Assembly (NCBI GenBank): GCA_049317725.1
Contig: JBMOHS010000039.1
Coordinates: 1 to 25,211 of the forward strand
Direction of reading: 5' to 3'
DNA from: CAIOZW01 sp049317725
GTDB taxonomy: Bacteria > Acidobacteriota > Blastocatellia > RBC074
Length of the DNA stretch: 25,211 bases
Shown: positions 7,587-15,925 of the stretch, piece after piece
Numbering within the stretch: position 1 is the first letter of the stretch
Layout of the letters: the number at the start of each line of letters is the position of its first letter
Notes under the pieces: model-generated
Databases searched by the model: none
The model's input: the letters and a program-made list of their open reading frames with translations, nothing else
Told to the model about the DNA's origin: nothing
Made by a program: the position numbers and the translations under genes

Positions 7587-8657
7587 TCACGCGTTCAGCA
7601 GGTGGGCAATGCGACGAGGATCGTCGAGCAGATCCTCCCCTGCTAAGAGCGTGTAGCCTCTCGCCTGACGGACCAGTTCGGTCAGCAGCGACCACTGTCG
7701 CTGGGGGTGGGGCGGGCAGAGCGGGAAGTAGACACTCTCCTGCACGAGGGTCAGCAGGGCTTGGCTGGGTTCGATCGAGGCGAGCTGACTCTGCCGCGTC
7801 CTGGTAATCCGAGGCAGCAGGATCCCGTCGACCCCGCTCCACCCACTCCGCGCGAGTTCTGCCGTACCAAAGTGGGCGAGCCCATCCACGAGGATCCGTT
7901 CGAGCGATGACGGGCCCTGGCACATCTCCCCGAGCATTGGCCAACGCTCCCAGAGCCGCCGATCCAGATGAAAGAATTTTCGAAACGGTTCGAGGTAAGG
8001 TGCTCCACGGCGTGTGGAAAGGAAGAGCCCATCATCGGCAAGGGGCTGCCACCCGGAGAGCCCCAGGGCGGTCGTCAAGGTCGACTTGCCGGCTCGCTGC
8101 GGTCCACAGATCAGCCAGCGCTCCCCCTTGGGTGACTGAACTGCCGCCGCATGCAGATGATAGCGCCCCTTCTGTCGCAAGAGCAGCAGCAACGGCAAGA
8201 GAGTTGTCGTATTGGCGAGTATATGGGGGAGGTCCAATGCTGCCGGGGCAACCCATCCCGTCATCCTCCCGGATGCCCCGTCGACCTGGAAGACGGCTCC
8301 CTCGCTCAGGAAGACCCACTCCTCAAACGTTGGGGAAGAACTCTGCCAGAGGGAGAGGATCCCCGTTTGCGCGATCTGGCGTGCGCCTCCCGGCAAGAGG
8401 TCAGCCAATTCGGGAAGACGATCGACGCGAAACAGATCGACCCGTCCAGCGCCTGAATCCGGGAAGTCCCCTTCCCCCCTGCCGATCGCCTCTCCCCGCA
8501 CCTCGTCCTCTCGCCTGCGTTGAGGGGCATAAGCGGCGAAGTACCCGGCGAAGAGGTCTAGCAGTCTCCTCGATGGAGTGCGAATCTCCAGCGGCACGCC
8601 CGCCAGACGGAACGTGAGATCCCGCATCATCGCGGTAGACCGGTCCTTTTCTTCCAA
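7587..8657 (-). CDS. HPr kinase-like P-loop protein (HprK-related), partner of PqqD protein
   Basis: 356 residues. The C-terminal half resembles HPr(Ser) kinase/phosphorylase: a conserved His just before the P-loop (YHLHAAAV, about 166-173), Walker A GPQRAGKST at 185-193 and a following LADDGLFL (206-213) equivalent to the Asp-Asp of HprK. The N-terminal 150 residues are divergent. No PTS HPr gene is nearby, so a sugar-PTS role is unlikely. HprK homologues next to PqqD/RRE proteins occur in lasso-peptide clusters, where such kinases phosphorylate a precursor Ser; that is the favoured model here, by inference. Start: TTG 8657, 18 nt after the upstream stop, with GAGG ten bases away. ATG 8630 or 8627 is possible and would begin MMRDLTFRLAG. 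Last gene of a four-gene minus-strand run. Confidence 0.75.
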   Translation of the reverse strand: MEEKDRSTAMMRDLTFRLAGVPLEIRTPSRRLLDLFAGYFAAYAPQRRREDEVRGEAIGRGEGDFPDSGAGRVDLFRVDRLPELADLLPGGARQIAQTGILSLWQSSSPTFEEWVFLSEGAVFQVDGASGRMTGWVAPAALDLPHILANTTTLLPLLLLLRQKGRYHLHAAAVQSPKGERWLICGPQRAGKSTLTTALGLSGWQPLADDGLFLSTRRGAPYLEPFRKFFHLDRRLWERWPMLGEMCQGPSSLERILVDGLAHFGTAELARSGWSGVDGILLPRITRTRQSQLASIEPSQALLTLVQESVYFPLCPPHPQRQWSLLTELVRQARGYTLLAGEDLLDDPRRIAHLLNA

Positions 8658-8675
8658 TCGGCCCCCACCTCGCCG

Positions 8676-9134
8676 CTATCCCCCCACCGAACTGATCGCG
8701 GCGGTCGCAATCGTCGAGGAGCCAGAGAGTGTCACACGGGAGAGAGAGCTTGCCAACCTCAATTGGGGGGAGACATAGGGACGATCTCCCGCCCCTGGTC
8801 TGGTCACCGCATCCTCGGAATGGCGCTCCTCGCAGGGGAGCAGCAGCCCATTCTGCTCCAACTCACCCAGAAAACGGGAGACCTCCTGCTCCATTCGCCC
8901 TGACTCTCCCTCTGGCACGCTGAAGGCGCCGCAAAGATTGGAGATCACCTGCTCCAATGTCACTGCCTCCCCTCCCCGCATCCATCTCCAGATCTCGATC
9001 GCCGTTCCATTGAGCGTGTAGTAATGCAGATTGTCCAGATCGAGCAGCACCGCTTCCCGTTTCTCCACCAACTCGGTGAAAGAGGTCTCCTCTTTGATCT
9101 GGAACCGCGTCGTGCTCGGGTAGGTCCCTGGCAT
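8676..9134 (-). CDS. PqqD-family (RRE) protein with lasso-leader-like C-terminal tail
   Basis: 152 residues, longer than the usual PqqD or lasso B1 protein of about 90. Residues 8-100 form the PqqD/RiPP-recognition fold: EKREAVLLDLDNLHYYTLNGTA, I-W-R-W-M, a helical stretch, then FLGELEQNGLLLP. After a polar linker (101-118) comes a tail, 119-152. In it Tyr120, Pro123, Leu125 and Thr135 keep the spacing of the lasso-leader motif Y-x2-P-x-L-x3-G-x5-T, with Ser129 where Gly is usual. The tail ends in a Ser/Thr/Ala/Gly-rich segment and stops. PqqD domains bind leader peptides for modification enzymes. Start: ATG 9134 behind GAGGAG; an upstream in-frame TTG at 9167 is less likely. The HprK-like gene starts 18 nt after its stop. 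PqqD fold is likely; the precursor-fusion reading is inference. Confidence 0.8.
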   Translation of the reverse strand: MPGTYPSTTRFQIKEETSFTELVEKREAVLLDLDNLHYYTLNGTAIEIWRWMRGGEAVTLEQVISNLCGAFSVPEGESGRMEQEVSRFLGELEQNGLLLPCEERHSEDAVTRPGAGDRPYVSPQLRLASSLSRVTLSGSSTIATAAISSVGG

Positions 9135-9161
9135 CGTTGTCTCCTCTTTCTTCGTTGAGCG

Positions 9162-9190
9162 ATTCAAGTGCTCTCTCGGCGTTCTGACAA
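9162..9190 (-). promoter_or_regulatory. Candidate internal promoter for the PqqD-kinase pair
   Basis: Read on the minus strand: TTGTCA (9190-9185; 5 of 6), a 17-nt spacer, TTGAAT (9167-9162; 4 of 6). The leader would be about 20 nt and contains the GAGGAG site before ATG 9134. It would let these two genes be expressed apart from the large secreted proteins upstream. Confidence 0.4.
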
Positions 9191-9276
9191 GGTCGATCAG
9201 ACCGGCTGCGGCCCACGACGTCTCCTCCCTTCCCGGCCGGCTGAAACGTCTCCGGGGAGGTCTCTAGCACGCTGGA

Positions 9277-10302
9277 TCATCTCGGAGCTGCTCGCCCTGG
9301 AAGAGCAGGCAACGGCGCAAGGAAGACCGGGTTGTCATCAACGCCGGCGCTGAATGTCAACCGCTGCGTCTTCCCCGTCGAGAGCGTGAGCACGTAAAGA
9401 TCAGCGTCCCCATCGCGTGTCGAACAGAAGAGAATCCGATCGCCGCCGGCCGAGAAAGAGGCGTTCCGATCCTCCTCCTCGGTGACAATTCGAGAAGAAC
9501 CAGAGACCGGATCGACCAGGGCAATTCCCGTTCGCCCTGACGGAGTGGCCCCAGTCGTCACCACCAGTTGCCGGGAATCCCCTCGCCACGCTACTCCCCC
9601 CAACACTGCCAATCCTGTCGTCACTTGGCGCGATTGACGTGAGCCGCGGTCGTAGATCCAAAGCTCAGGAGCCCCACTTCGATCCGAGACGAAGGCGATC
9701 TCCTTCCCATCCGGAGAGATCGCCGGCGCAAAATCCCGATACTCTCCCACCGTCGGGACCAGAATGTGCCGAGGGCCTCCCTCGCTACTGGCCAGCATTT
9801 CAATGCCCAACCCCGAAGAGAACACAACCCACTGTCCATCGGCGGTCACGCTGGGCGCGAACTCATCCATCACATTGATCGTCATGCGGGTCAGCCCAAC
9901 CAGCGTTGGGCGGCGCGTGCGGAGTTGTGCGGCCCAGCGCGCCTCATACAGCTCAAAACCGGCACCTTGCTGCGCCGCAAAGACGAGGCTCCGCGCTCCT
10001 TGTGCCACCGCTGGGGTGTGATGCTCTCTCCCCGTCTGTGTCAACTGGGTGACCTGTTGTGTCTCTACCTCCAACAGGTAGAGTTCGGCTGCTCCTGTGC
10101 GACGGGAAACGAAGACGGCGTACCCACCCTCCTCAACCCGACCTGGGGAGGCCCCACCACCCGACTGGGCATACCCAACGGCCAGCAATCCTGCCCCCCA
10201 TAGAAGAGACAGGAGCAACGGCCATCCCCTCCGCAGACGGTGCCGAGTCTGTCCTCTCGACCTCCCATTCGGTTCATTGCTCTGATGATCGCAATTTCTC
10301 AT
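9277..10302 (-). CDS. Exported TolB-like PD40 beta-propeller protein
   Basis: 341 residues. A basic N-terminus and a hydrophobic segment at about 27-44, ending GYA-Q, give a signal peptide. The remainder is a series of WD40-like PD40 blades, with motifs such as APAISPDGKEIAFVSDRSGAPELWIYD, FSAGGDRILFCSTRDGDADLYVL, and earlier VFVSRRTGAAELYLL. These repeats occur in TolB and in many exported proteins; they bind partner proteins or peptides. It lacks the N-terminal TolB domain and no tol/pal genes are present, so it should not be called TolB. Start: ATG 10302 after a GGGGGAG site; ATG 10347 is possible but poorly placed. It follows the giant NHL protein by 75 bp and precedes the PqqD gene by 142 bp on the same strand. 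Confidence 0.82.
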   Translation of the reverse strand: MRNCDHQSNEPNGRSRGQTRHRLRRGWPLLLSLLWGAGLLAVGYAQSGGGASPGRVEEGGYAVFVSRRTGAAELYLLEVETQQVTQLTQTGREHHTPAVAQGARSLVFAAQQGAGFELYEARWAAQLRTRRPTLVGLTRMTINVMDEFAPSVTADGQWVVFSSGLGIEMLASSEGGPRHILVPTVGEYRDFAPAISPDGKEIAFVSDRSGAPELWIYDRGSRQSRQVTTGLAVLGGVAWRGDSRQLVVTTGATPSGRTGIALVDPVSGSSRIVTEEEDRNASFSAGGDRILFCSTRDGDADLYVLTLSTGKTQRLTFSAGVDDNPVFLAPLPALPGRAAPR

Positions 10303-10377
10303 CTCCCCCTCTCTCTCTCCGCCGGCAGGTTTCCATCGCGTCTTCATCGCAGACGATACCTGATCAGACGTGCCAGA

Positions 10378-13300
10378 TCAGCGTATCTGCCGAATCGCGT
10401 TATTTCTTGAATCGGTAAAGATCAGCTCGCCGCTCAACCCACGAATGATGTTGACCGTCGTACGAACGAAGACTTGGGTACCAATCGTCGCAATATTGAC
10501 TGGCTCGGGCTGAATACTGATCCGTGCTGCCGTGATTGGCCCCCCATCCCCACGATAGCCCGCCGCAGTTCCTCCGAGGTAGACCGTAGCGGTACCGACC
10601 CGGGTCGCCTCATTGACTGTCATGCGGAGAATCTGATGCGTCGGGCTCGCGTTTAGACCGGGATCCCCAGCGTTGGTGATGTAGTAGGCTCCATCTGGCC
10701 CCTCGACAATGTCACGGGGCCGATTGAGAAGCCCCCCAGTCAAAAGGATATCAAACCCTGCACCGTTGGCTGTCGTACCACTTCCCGGACTCTTCTCGCG
10801 CATGATGCGACGGCCCAGCGGATCGACGACGAGGAGCCGTCCCCCTGAATCGAACGCCAGCCCAGTGACCTGGTTCACTGAGCCTGCGGTGGAGCCGGAG
10901 GGCACAGGCAGGGAGAGCGAGTTCGTGATGCCACTCGTTCGGTTGATCACGCGAACACGGTTGTTGCCCGCGTCCGCGACGTAGATGTTCCGGTTGGTCG
11001 GGTGTATCGCGATGTCAGTCGGTGCCAAATACTTGACAAACTCTCCCCTTGCATTGTCTCCAACCAAAGAAGAACTATCGGTGCTTCCCCCAGAAATGGT
11101 AACGGCCTCCCCTGGCAGCACCGATTTGACAGAGTCTTCGTCGCCGACAATCGGCATCAGCACGTTTTGATTGGTGGTATTGATGTAGCGGATGAGGCCC
11201 GTTCTTCTCGACGGACTTCCTACCGTAGCGGGTCCACGCATCGTGTCAGCCAGAAAGAGCCCCTCCGAAGTCATCTGAAGGCCAGTCGGATTGGTGAAAA
11301 AAGCATTGGCGACCGGGGTTGGGTCGGATTGGGAGGTACCATCATTGACCGTCACAATCGAACCTGGTGAGACGGTTTTACTGGATGTGGTTCCCGCAAA
11401 GATCGTCTTTGGTCTGGCACTGAGGTTGACAAACCGCAGCTTATTGCTGTTTGTATCCGCGATCCAAAGATTCCCCTCGGAATCCATCGTCACTCCTTGC
11501 GGCTGATTCAACGATGAACTCGTCGCCAGACCTCCATCAAAAAATGGGGGATTGAGACCCGATCCCGCCACTGTTCTGATCGTCCCTGGAGCGATCGTCA
11601 CCCCGGCGACCTCGACCGAACTCGCGGAAAAGTTGATGTATCGGATCCGTCCACGGCTAACGGTTCCCTGGTCGGCAATAAATATTCCCTGTCCATCGAC
11701 GGCCAAACCGACCAGGCCATTGGTCGAGCTCCGCGTCAACATGTTGAAACGCGCCTCGACCGCCAGCCCACCATCCCCACATTGATTCAGTGTATAGTCA
11801 CAAAAATCATTGATCTTCCCCGCCAAGGTCGTCAAGACAGGCGGCGTGCCAGCGGTCTCGATCCGAACCAGATCCTGGGCATTCCCGTTGGCCATGATGA
11901 CCCTGTCATTGTAGACCGCCAGCCCAGTGGTCCAGGGATTGGTGGTATAGGAAGTACCAGAACTGGAAGCCTGAGAGGCATTGGCGGGCAGCTGGCTGAG
12001 GAGGGTGACATTCCCGCCAGATGTGATCTGCAACACCCGCGCGTGTCCCGTATCCGCGACGATCAGGCTACTCCCGCGAAAAGCCATTGCCCGCGGCTGC
12101 AAGAGCGCAATCGCGTCGGCCGTTCCCGGTACAAAGGCGTCTGTCTCCTTTGTCAGAGCACTACTGCCGGCAAAGCGGACGGGGGGGGTGTCTTGATTTG
12201 GCTGGCTTGCGAAGAAACGGAGCACCCTGTTGCCGTTGTTCCCTTGCGTTGAATCACAGACGAAGAGATCCCCCGAAAAAGGGTTGGTCGCGAGGCTGAA
12301 GAGGCTACTACCAAACCCCTGCGCCGCAAATGTCCTGACTCGACCGACCCCAGTACTCACCCCAGCAATCGATCGTGGAGCATTCGAAATGTTGATTGCC
12401 CGGATCAGCGGTACAATCGAATCGATGAAATAGAGGAGATCCCCACCTGGACTGACGGCCAATCCCGTCACGATTCCAAGATCGGCTTCAGCAGCAATGG
12501 CATCTTCCCCGAGATCATCACCTCCCCCGGCAATGATCCTGACCGTTCCTGCTGGAATGGAGACCCCAGCAATGACGACCGTCTCCCGCCTGGTATTGAG
12601 AAATCGAATGTAACTCGCGGAGGGATTATCTGAAAAGAACAGGCCACGTCCTTGCGGGTCCAAAGCGAGACTGACCGGAATACCAATGATTGCCTGGGTA
12701 CCAAGATTTCCATTTCCCAGAGTGCCCCCCGCAATGGTCCCGATTGTTGGAGCACTGGACGTGTTGACAAAGCCACTTCCTCTTTTATCGACCACCGCGC
12801 CAAGAGTTTCCAGCAGGCCCCCATCGATCCGCGAGTTGGTGATGGGAAGCGAGACGGCCTCAACAATCAAAGGTACCGATCCTTGTTGCCCATTCCCACC
12901 CCGCTCAATCTGGACATTATTGAGAATCGAACTCGGCAACGCCCGACGGGTGAAGAAGATTGATCCAAAATTGGAGCCTCCCGGAACCGACTGAAACACG
13001 ACACTGCGGTTGGAGGTGGCGGCTTGGGTCCCCAGGTAGTTTCCGGCATACCCATTGGCCGAGAGCCCTCCGCGACGATTCGTCGCGAAATCTCCGACCT
13101 GCAGATCCATCCCACCCGCCAGTTGAATGGTCGTGGTTGGCCCAATCGTCACCTCCGCACCCGAGGCACTCTCTTGCAGAGAAAGCCCTGGTGAGGTGAC
13201 GGTCCCGGGTACAACCGATCCAATGACTGCCGGGTTGCTCGCTCCGCCTCGGATGATGATGGGGACGGTCCCTTGTCCAACCAGCACCCCACTGATCGAA

Positions 13301-15054
13301 AAATCGTTCGAGAGGTTCTCCGTGCTAACCCCAATCTCGACCGCATTGATCTGATTGGATTGAAAATTGTTGGCAGCAGCGTAGAAGTAGCTCGGATCGG
13401 CTACGGAGGTTCCCGTGGGAATGGTGTTGTCCGGAAGTTCATAAAGCCCGAGGGACGCGTTGCCGCTGACCAACATCGCCGAGTGGGTTGCGAGCGTCCC
13501 ATTGCGTTCGAGCCGATTCCGGCTGAAATTTTGGATCCGATCGCCCTCACCGACGGCGGCAATTCCACTTCCTGCGCTGAATCGCACAATACTATCGGTC
13601 ATCCGTAAGGTGCGACCGGAACCAGTCAAAGTCAGTGCCGCTCCAGTGTTCGTCCCCCCATATTCAATCACGACATTGCGGAGAGTCAGGATTTGGCTGG
13701 AGAAGCTCTGCGCTTGGATCCCCCCCCAAGCGCCGGCGGTGGGCAGCGCCGCTCCAGGCGCACGCTGAGCCGTCAAGACGATCTGGTTGGGGACCGCCAC
13801 TCCGGTCATCGAAACTCCGGGGACTCCTCCATTGGCCGTCAGTGTCCCCCCGGACCCAAGGGTCAAGGTCGCTCCACTTGCCAAGTAGAGAACTGTCCCG
13901 GCGGGAATCGTCGTCGGACTGGCGAGGGTGGCGCTGCCATTGATCAGGTAGGGCCCAGTATCATTGAACGCACTGATCGCCCCGGAGATTGTCCGGGACG
14001 CCTCCGGTGGAGCTGTCACCGTCAAACGGCCGGGCAGCGTGCTCGATCCGGCCCCACCCGCTTGGCCTCCCTGATTGATGACCCGTACGCCATAGTTTCC
14101 TGCCGGTGTTCCCGCGGGGATGGTCGCGACAATCTCCTCCGTGGTCGACGAGTTGACGGAGGCGGTACGAACCAGACTCCCGGCAGCGTCGACCAACTGG
14201 ACCCCGGGACTGCTGAACCCACGACCACGGATCTGAACACTGGTCCCTGTCGCAGTGGTCACCTGCACTGCCGCCGGCGCCAGGCTCTCCACCACCACCC
14301 CCAGATCGGCCAAGAGCACAAACCCAAACCGGAAGGTCTGGGGAGTGCTCGTGACCGCGAAGTTCCAGACATTCCGCGCGTTAGCACCCGGTCCGATATC
14401 GCCGTACTGCCGAGAGACTTGGAGCTTTCCTTCGTAGGGGAGCATCCCGTCATTGAAATAGGCAAATCCGCTCTGTCCAGGCGTATTCCCGGCAGTGGCT
14501 CCGGTAGAATTGACCGCAAAACGGGTAAAGATGAGACGGGTATTATAGAAAGTTGAGGTGGTGTTGTTGGTGATCTGGATCTCTCCAGAGACCGTCGAGG
14601 GGTTGATCCCGTCATTGACAAAGACACTGTTGACCACTGTCAAAGAGAAACCGGTAGGCCCTCTGGGAATGACGGTCCCAGAGCTCTGCTGGAGTGGAAG
14701 AGAGGAAGGCCCCGCCGGCTCCTGCCCGCCATTGGCAAGCGACTCGTCCTGCGCCCGAATCGTCAAGCGTCGAGTTGACGCCGAGAACTCGCCCTCATAA
14801 GCAGCGACGACTGCCGCGCCAGACCCCTGCTCAACAGGAAATTGATACCCCTCCAACGAGTGGAGCCCACCCATCGTCGGTGGCAAGATACGACGAGCAG
14901 CGCGAACCGGTTGCCAGATCGATCCGGGCCCCCAGTACCAAGCTCCCCCGGCGCAGACCCCACCCATCACGAGAAGGACCAGCCCCCCCCGGACAAGTCG
15001 CCTTATCCTGCCGAACGCCTTATTCAATTTCCAGCCAAAGATCTTCTTCCCCAT
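10378..15054 (-). CDS. Giant exported IPT/TIG - beta-helix - NHL-repeat protein
   Basis: 1558 residues, apparently intact. Residues 1-21 are basic and 22-42 hydrophobic (a signal anchor or long signal peptide). About 130-255 is a beta-sandwich-like region and 257-346 an IPT/TIG domain (ESLAPAAVQVTTATGTSVQIRGRGF onward). About 355-760 is a Ser/Thr/Gly/Asn-rich right-handed beta-helix-like region (LTLRNVVIEYGG, RTLRMTDSIVRFSAGSGI). From about 790 to the end are many NHL propeller repeats with markers such as CGDGGLAVEARF, NQPQGVTMDSEGNLWIADTN, IYVADAGNNRVRVIN and RGDGGPITAARI. It stops at a final propeller strand with no PEP-CTERM, type IX or LPXTG sorting tail. It is probably a surface or periplasmic binding scaffold; the ligand is unknown. 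Start: ATG 15054 with AGGAAGG upstream. First gene of the four-gene minus run. Confidence 0.88.
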   Translation of the reverse strand: MGKKIFGWKLNKAFGRIRRLVRGGLVLLVMGGVCAGGAWYWGPGSIWQPVRAARRILPPTMGGLHSLEGYQFPVEQGSGAAVVAAYEGEFSASTRRLTIRAQDESLANGGQEPAGPSSLPLQQSSGTVIPRGPTGFSLTVVNSVFVNDGINPSTVSGEIQITNNTTSTFYNTRLIFTRFAVNSTGATAGNTPGQSGFAYFNDGMLPYEGKLQVSRQYGDIGPGANARNVWNFAVTSTPQTFRFGFVLLADLGVVVESLAPAAVQVTTATGTSVQIRGRGFSSPGVQLVDAAGSLVRTASVNSSTTEEIVATIPAGTPAGNYGVRVINQGGQAGGAGSSTLPGRLTVTAPPEASRTISGAISAFNDTGPYLINGSATLASPTTIPAGTVLYLASGATLTLGSGGTLTANGGVPGVSMTGVAVPNQIVLTAQRAPGAALPTAGAWGGIQAQSFSSQILTLRNVVIEYGGTNTGAALTLTGSGRTLRMTDSIVRFSAGSGIAAVGEGDRIQNFSRNRLERNGTLATHSAMLVSGNASLGLYELPDNTIPTGTSVADPSYFYAAANNFQSNQINAVEIGVSTENLSNDFSISGVLVGQGTVPIIIRGGASNPAVIGSVVPGTVTSPGLSLQESASGAEVTIGPTTTIQLAGGMDLQVGDFATNRRGGLSANGYAGNYLGTQAATSNRSVVFQSVPGGSNFGSIFFTRRALPSSILNNVQIERGGNGQQGSVPLIVEAVSLPITNSRIDGGLLETLGAVVDKRGSGFVNTSSAPTIGTIAGGTLGNGNLGTQAIIGIPVSLALDPQGRGLFFSDNPSASYIRFLNTRRETVVIAGVSIPAGTVRIIAGGGDDLGEDAIAAEADLGIVTGLAVSPGGDLLYFIDSIVPLIRAINISNAPRSIAGVSTGVGRVRTFAAQGFGSSLFSLATNPFSGDLFVCDSTQGNNGNRVLRFFASQPNQDTPPVRFAGSSALTKETDAFVPGTADAIALLQPRAMAFRGSSLIVADTGHARVLQITSGGNVTLLSQLPANASQASSSGTSYTTNPWTTGLAVYNDRVIMANGNAQDLVRIETAGTPPVLTTLAGKINDFCDYTLNQCGDGGLAVEARFNMLTRSSTNGLVGLAVDGQGIFIADQGTVSRGRIRYINFSASSVEVAGVTIAPGTIRTVAGSGLNPPFFDGGLATSSSLNQPQGVTMDSEGNLWIADTNSNKLRFVNLSARPKTIFAGTTSSKTVSPGSIVTVNDGTSQSDPTPVANAFFTNPTGLQMTSEGLFLADTMRGPATVGSPSRRTGLIRYINTTNQNVLMPIVGDEDSVKSVLPGEAVTISGGSTDSSSLVGDNARGEFVKYLAPTDIAIHPTNRNIYVADAGNNRVRVINRTSGITNSLSLPVPSGSTAGSVNQVTGLAFDSGGRLLVVDPLGRRIMREKSPGSGTTANGAGFDILLTGGLLNRPRDIVEGPDGAYYITNAGDPGLNASPTHQILRMTVNEATRVGTATVYLGGTAAGYRGDGGPITAARISIQPEPVNIATIGTQVFVRTTVNIIRGLSGELIFTDSRNNAIRQIR

Positions 15055-15118
15055 AACTCATTGCCTTCCTCAAATCGTGGGAGGGAAATCCTCAGTCAGG
15101 CCTCCTCAATTGTCATCT

Positions 15119-15172
15119 CCCCGACCATGCACCTCTCCTCCATTCCCTTGCCCATCAAAGCTCTGGTCGGGG
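15119..15172 (-). repeat. 9-bp inverted repeat in the leader of the NHL gene
   Basis: CCCCGACCA (15119-15127) and TGGTCGGGG (15164-15172) are perfect inverted copies enclosing 36 nt. They lie 65-118 nt upstream of the NHL protein start codon, so they could form a long hairpin in its 5' UTR or be an operator. Confidence 0.45.
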
Positions 15173-15616
15173 TTTCCGTCAGGCCATCTCTGCGTCGCGC
15201 AACCCAGTCCAACGTCCATTGCCATTCTCCCTTGTACCCTTGGGCTGAGAACGAAGTCTCTCCTCTGAAGAGAGTCGAGAGAAGACAAGGATTAGACCTC
15301 GCGTTTCTGTACCAGCTTCTGATGTCGATCTCCCAGCAAACGGTTGCGTGGCGGATCTGAAATTGTTTTTGACCACCTCTTTTGGGACGGATCAGGAACC
15401 AAGCCCTGCCTTTTCCATTCGCCCCCTGCTTCCCTCTCCCATCGCTGATAATGCTGGTCTCCGCATATCCTGATATCCTGGAGGTCTGTCAGTCAGGCAG
15501 TCCACAACGAATGGTAAAGACAATGGATGACTCTTCATTCGCTAAGTCAGCCTCCTCGGGCACAGCGAGGATCTTGGCAATCGTCTCTGCCGCGAGGGAG
15601 ATTGACTGAGGTCTAT

Positions 15617-15654
15617 AAAATGACCCTGAAAAAATGACCCTGAAAATGATCCTG
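15617..15654. repeat. Short tandem repeat, 14-bp unit, 2.7 copies
   Basis: AAAATGACCCTGAA is present twice in a row (15617-15630, 15631-15644), followed by a degenerate partial copy AATGATCCTG (15645-15654). It lies in non-coding sequence. Confidence 0.7.
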
Positions 15655-15745
15655 CCCGGCCTAAGAAGCAGGCAAAAGGAAGTTACCGGCAAAAAGGCAA
15701 CTTATTGTATTGGCGGGGGCACAAAACAGAGTCAGTATAGCCATG

Positions 15746-15770
15746 CTCGGCCAGAGCGTCAAGGGCCGAG
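15746..15770. other. Stem-loop, 7 bp
   Basis: CTCGGCC (15746-15752) and GGCCGAG (15764-15770) form a perfect stem with an 11-nt loop, about 50 nt upstream of the predicted htrA promoter. No T-tract follows. Confidence 0.35.
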
Positions 15771-15818
15771 ATGGCCCGCTGCCCCAGCCAAGTTCGTCAA
15801 TATCGGATCAAGGCCGTC

Positions 15819-15848
15819 TTGAAAAGGCACGGTTCGCACTGCTATTAT
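15819..15848 (+). promoter_or_regulatory. Candidate extended -10 promoter for htrA
   Basis: TTGAAA (15819-15824; 5 of 6), an 18-nt spacer ending in TGC, then TATTAT (15843-15848; 5 of 6), giving an extended -10. The leader would be about 145 nt to the ATG at 15999 or about 300 nt to the ATG at 16158. It contains the GGCCGGC/GCCGGCC stem-loop at 15906-15925. Confidence 0.55.
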
Positions 15849-15905
15849 CACTGGCTGCTTGGCCGAGCGGCAGATCTCTCTGCGCTCTACTGAGCGCTCA
15901 AGGAA

Positions 15906-15925
15906 GGCCGGCTCAACCGCCGGCC
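15906..15925 (+). other. GC-rich stem-loop in the htrA leader
   Basis: GGCCGGC, loop TCAACC, GCCGGCC: a perfect 7-bp all-GC stem. It lies about 60-80 nt after the predicted transcription start. No T-run follows it. Confidence 0.4.

Noticed and set aside
9135..9276. A 27-codon frame as a separate RiPP precursor between the PD40 and PqqD genes
   Set aside because: It has no ribosome-binding site, is Arg/Gly-rich and carries no leader motif.
9277..10302. Calling the PD40 propeller TolB
   Set aside because: It lacks the TolB N-terminal domain and there are no tol or pal genes around it; only the repeats are shared.
13693..14556. Open frames on the plus strand inside the giant NHL gene
   Set aside because: They are low-complexity, Arg/Gly/Pro-rich shadows of a well-formed 1558-residue protein, with no start signals.
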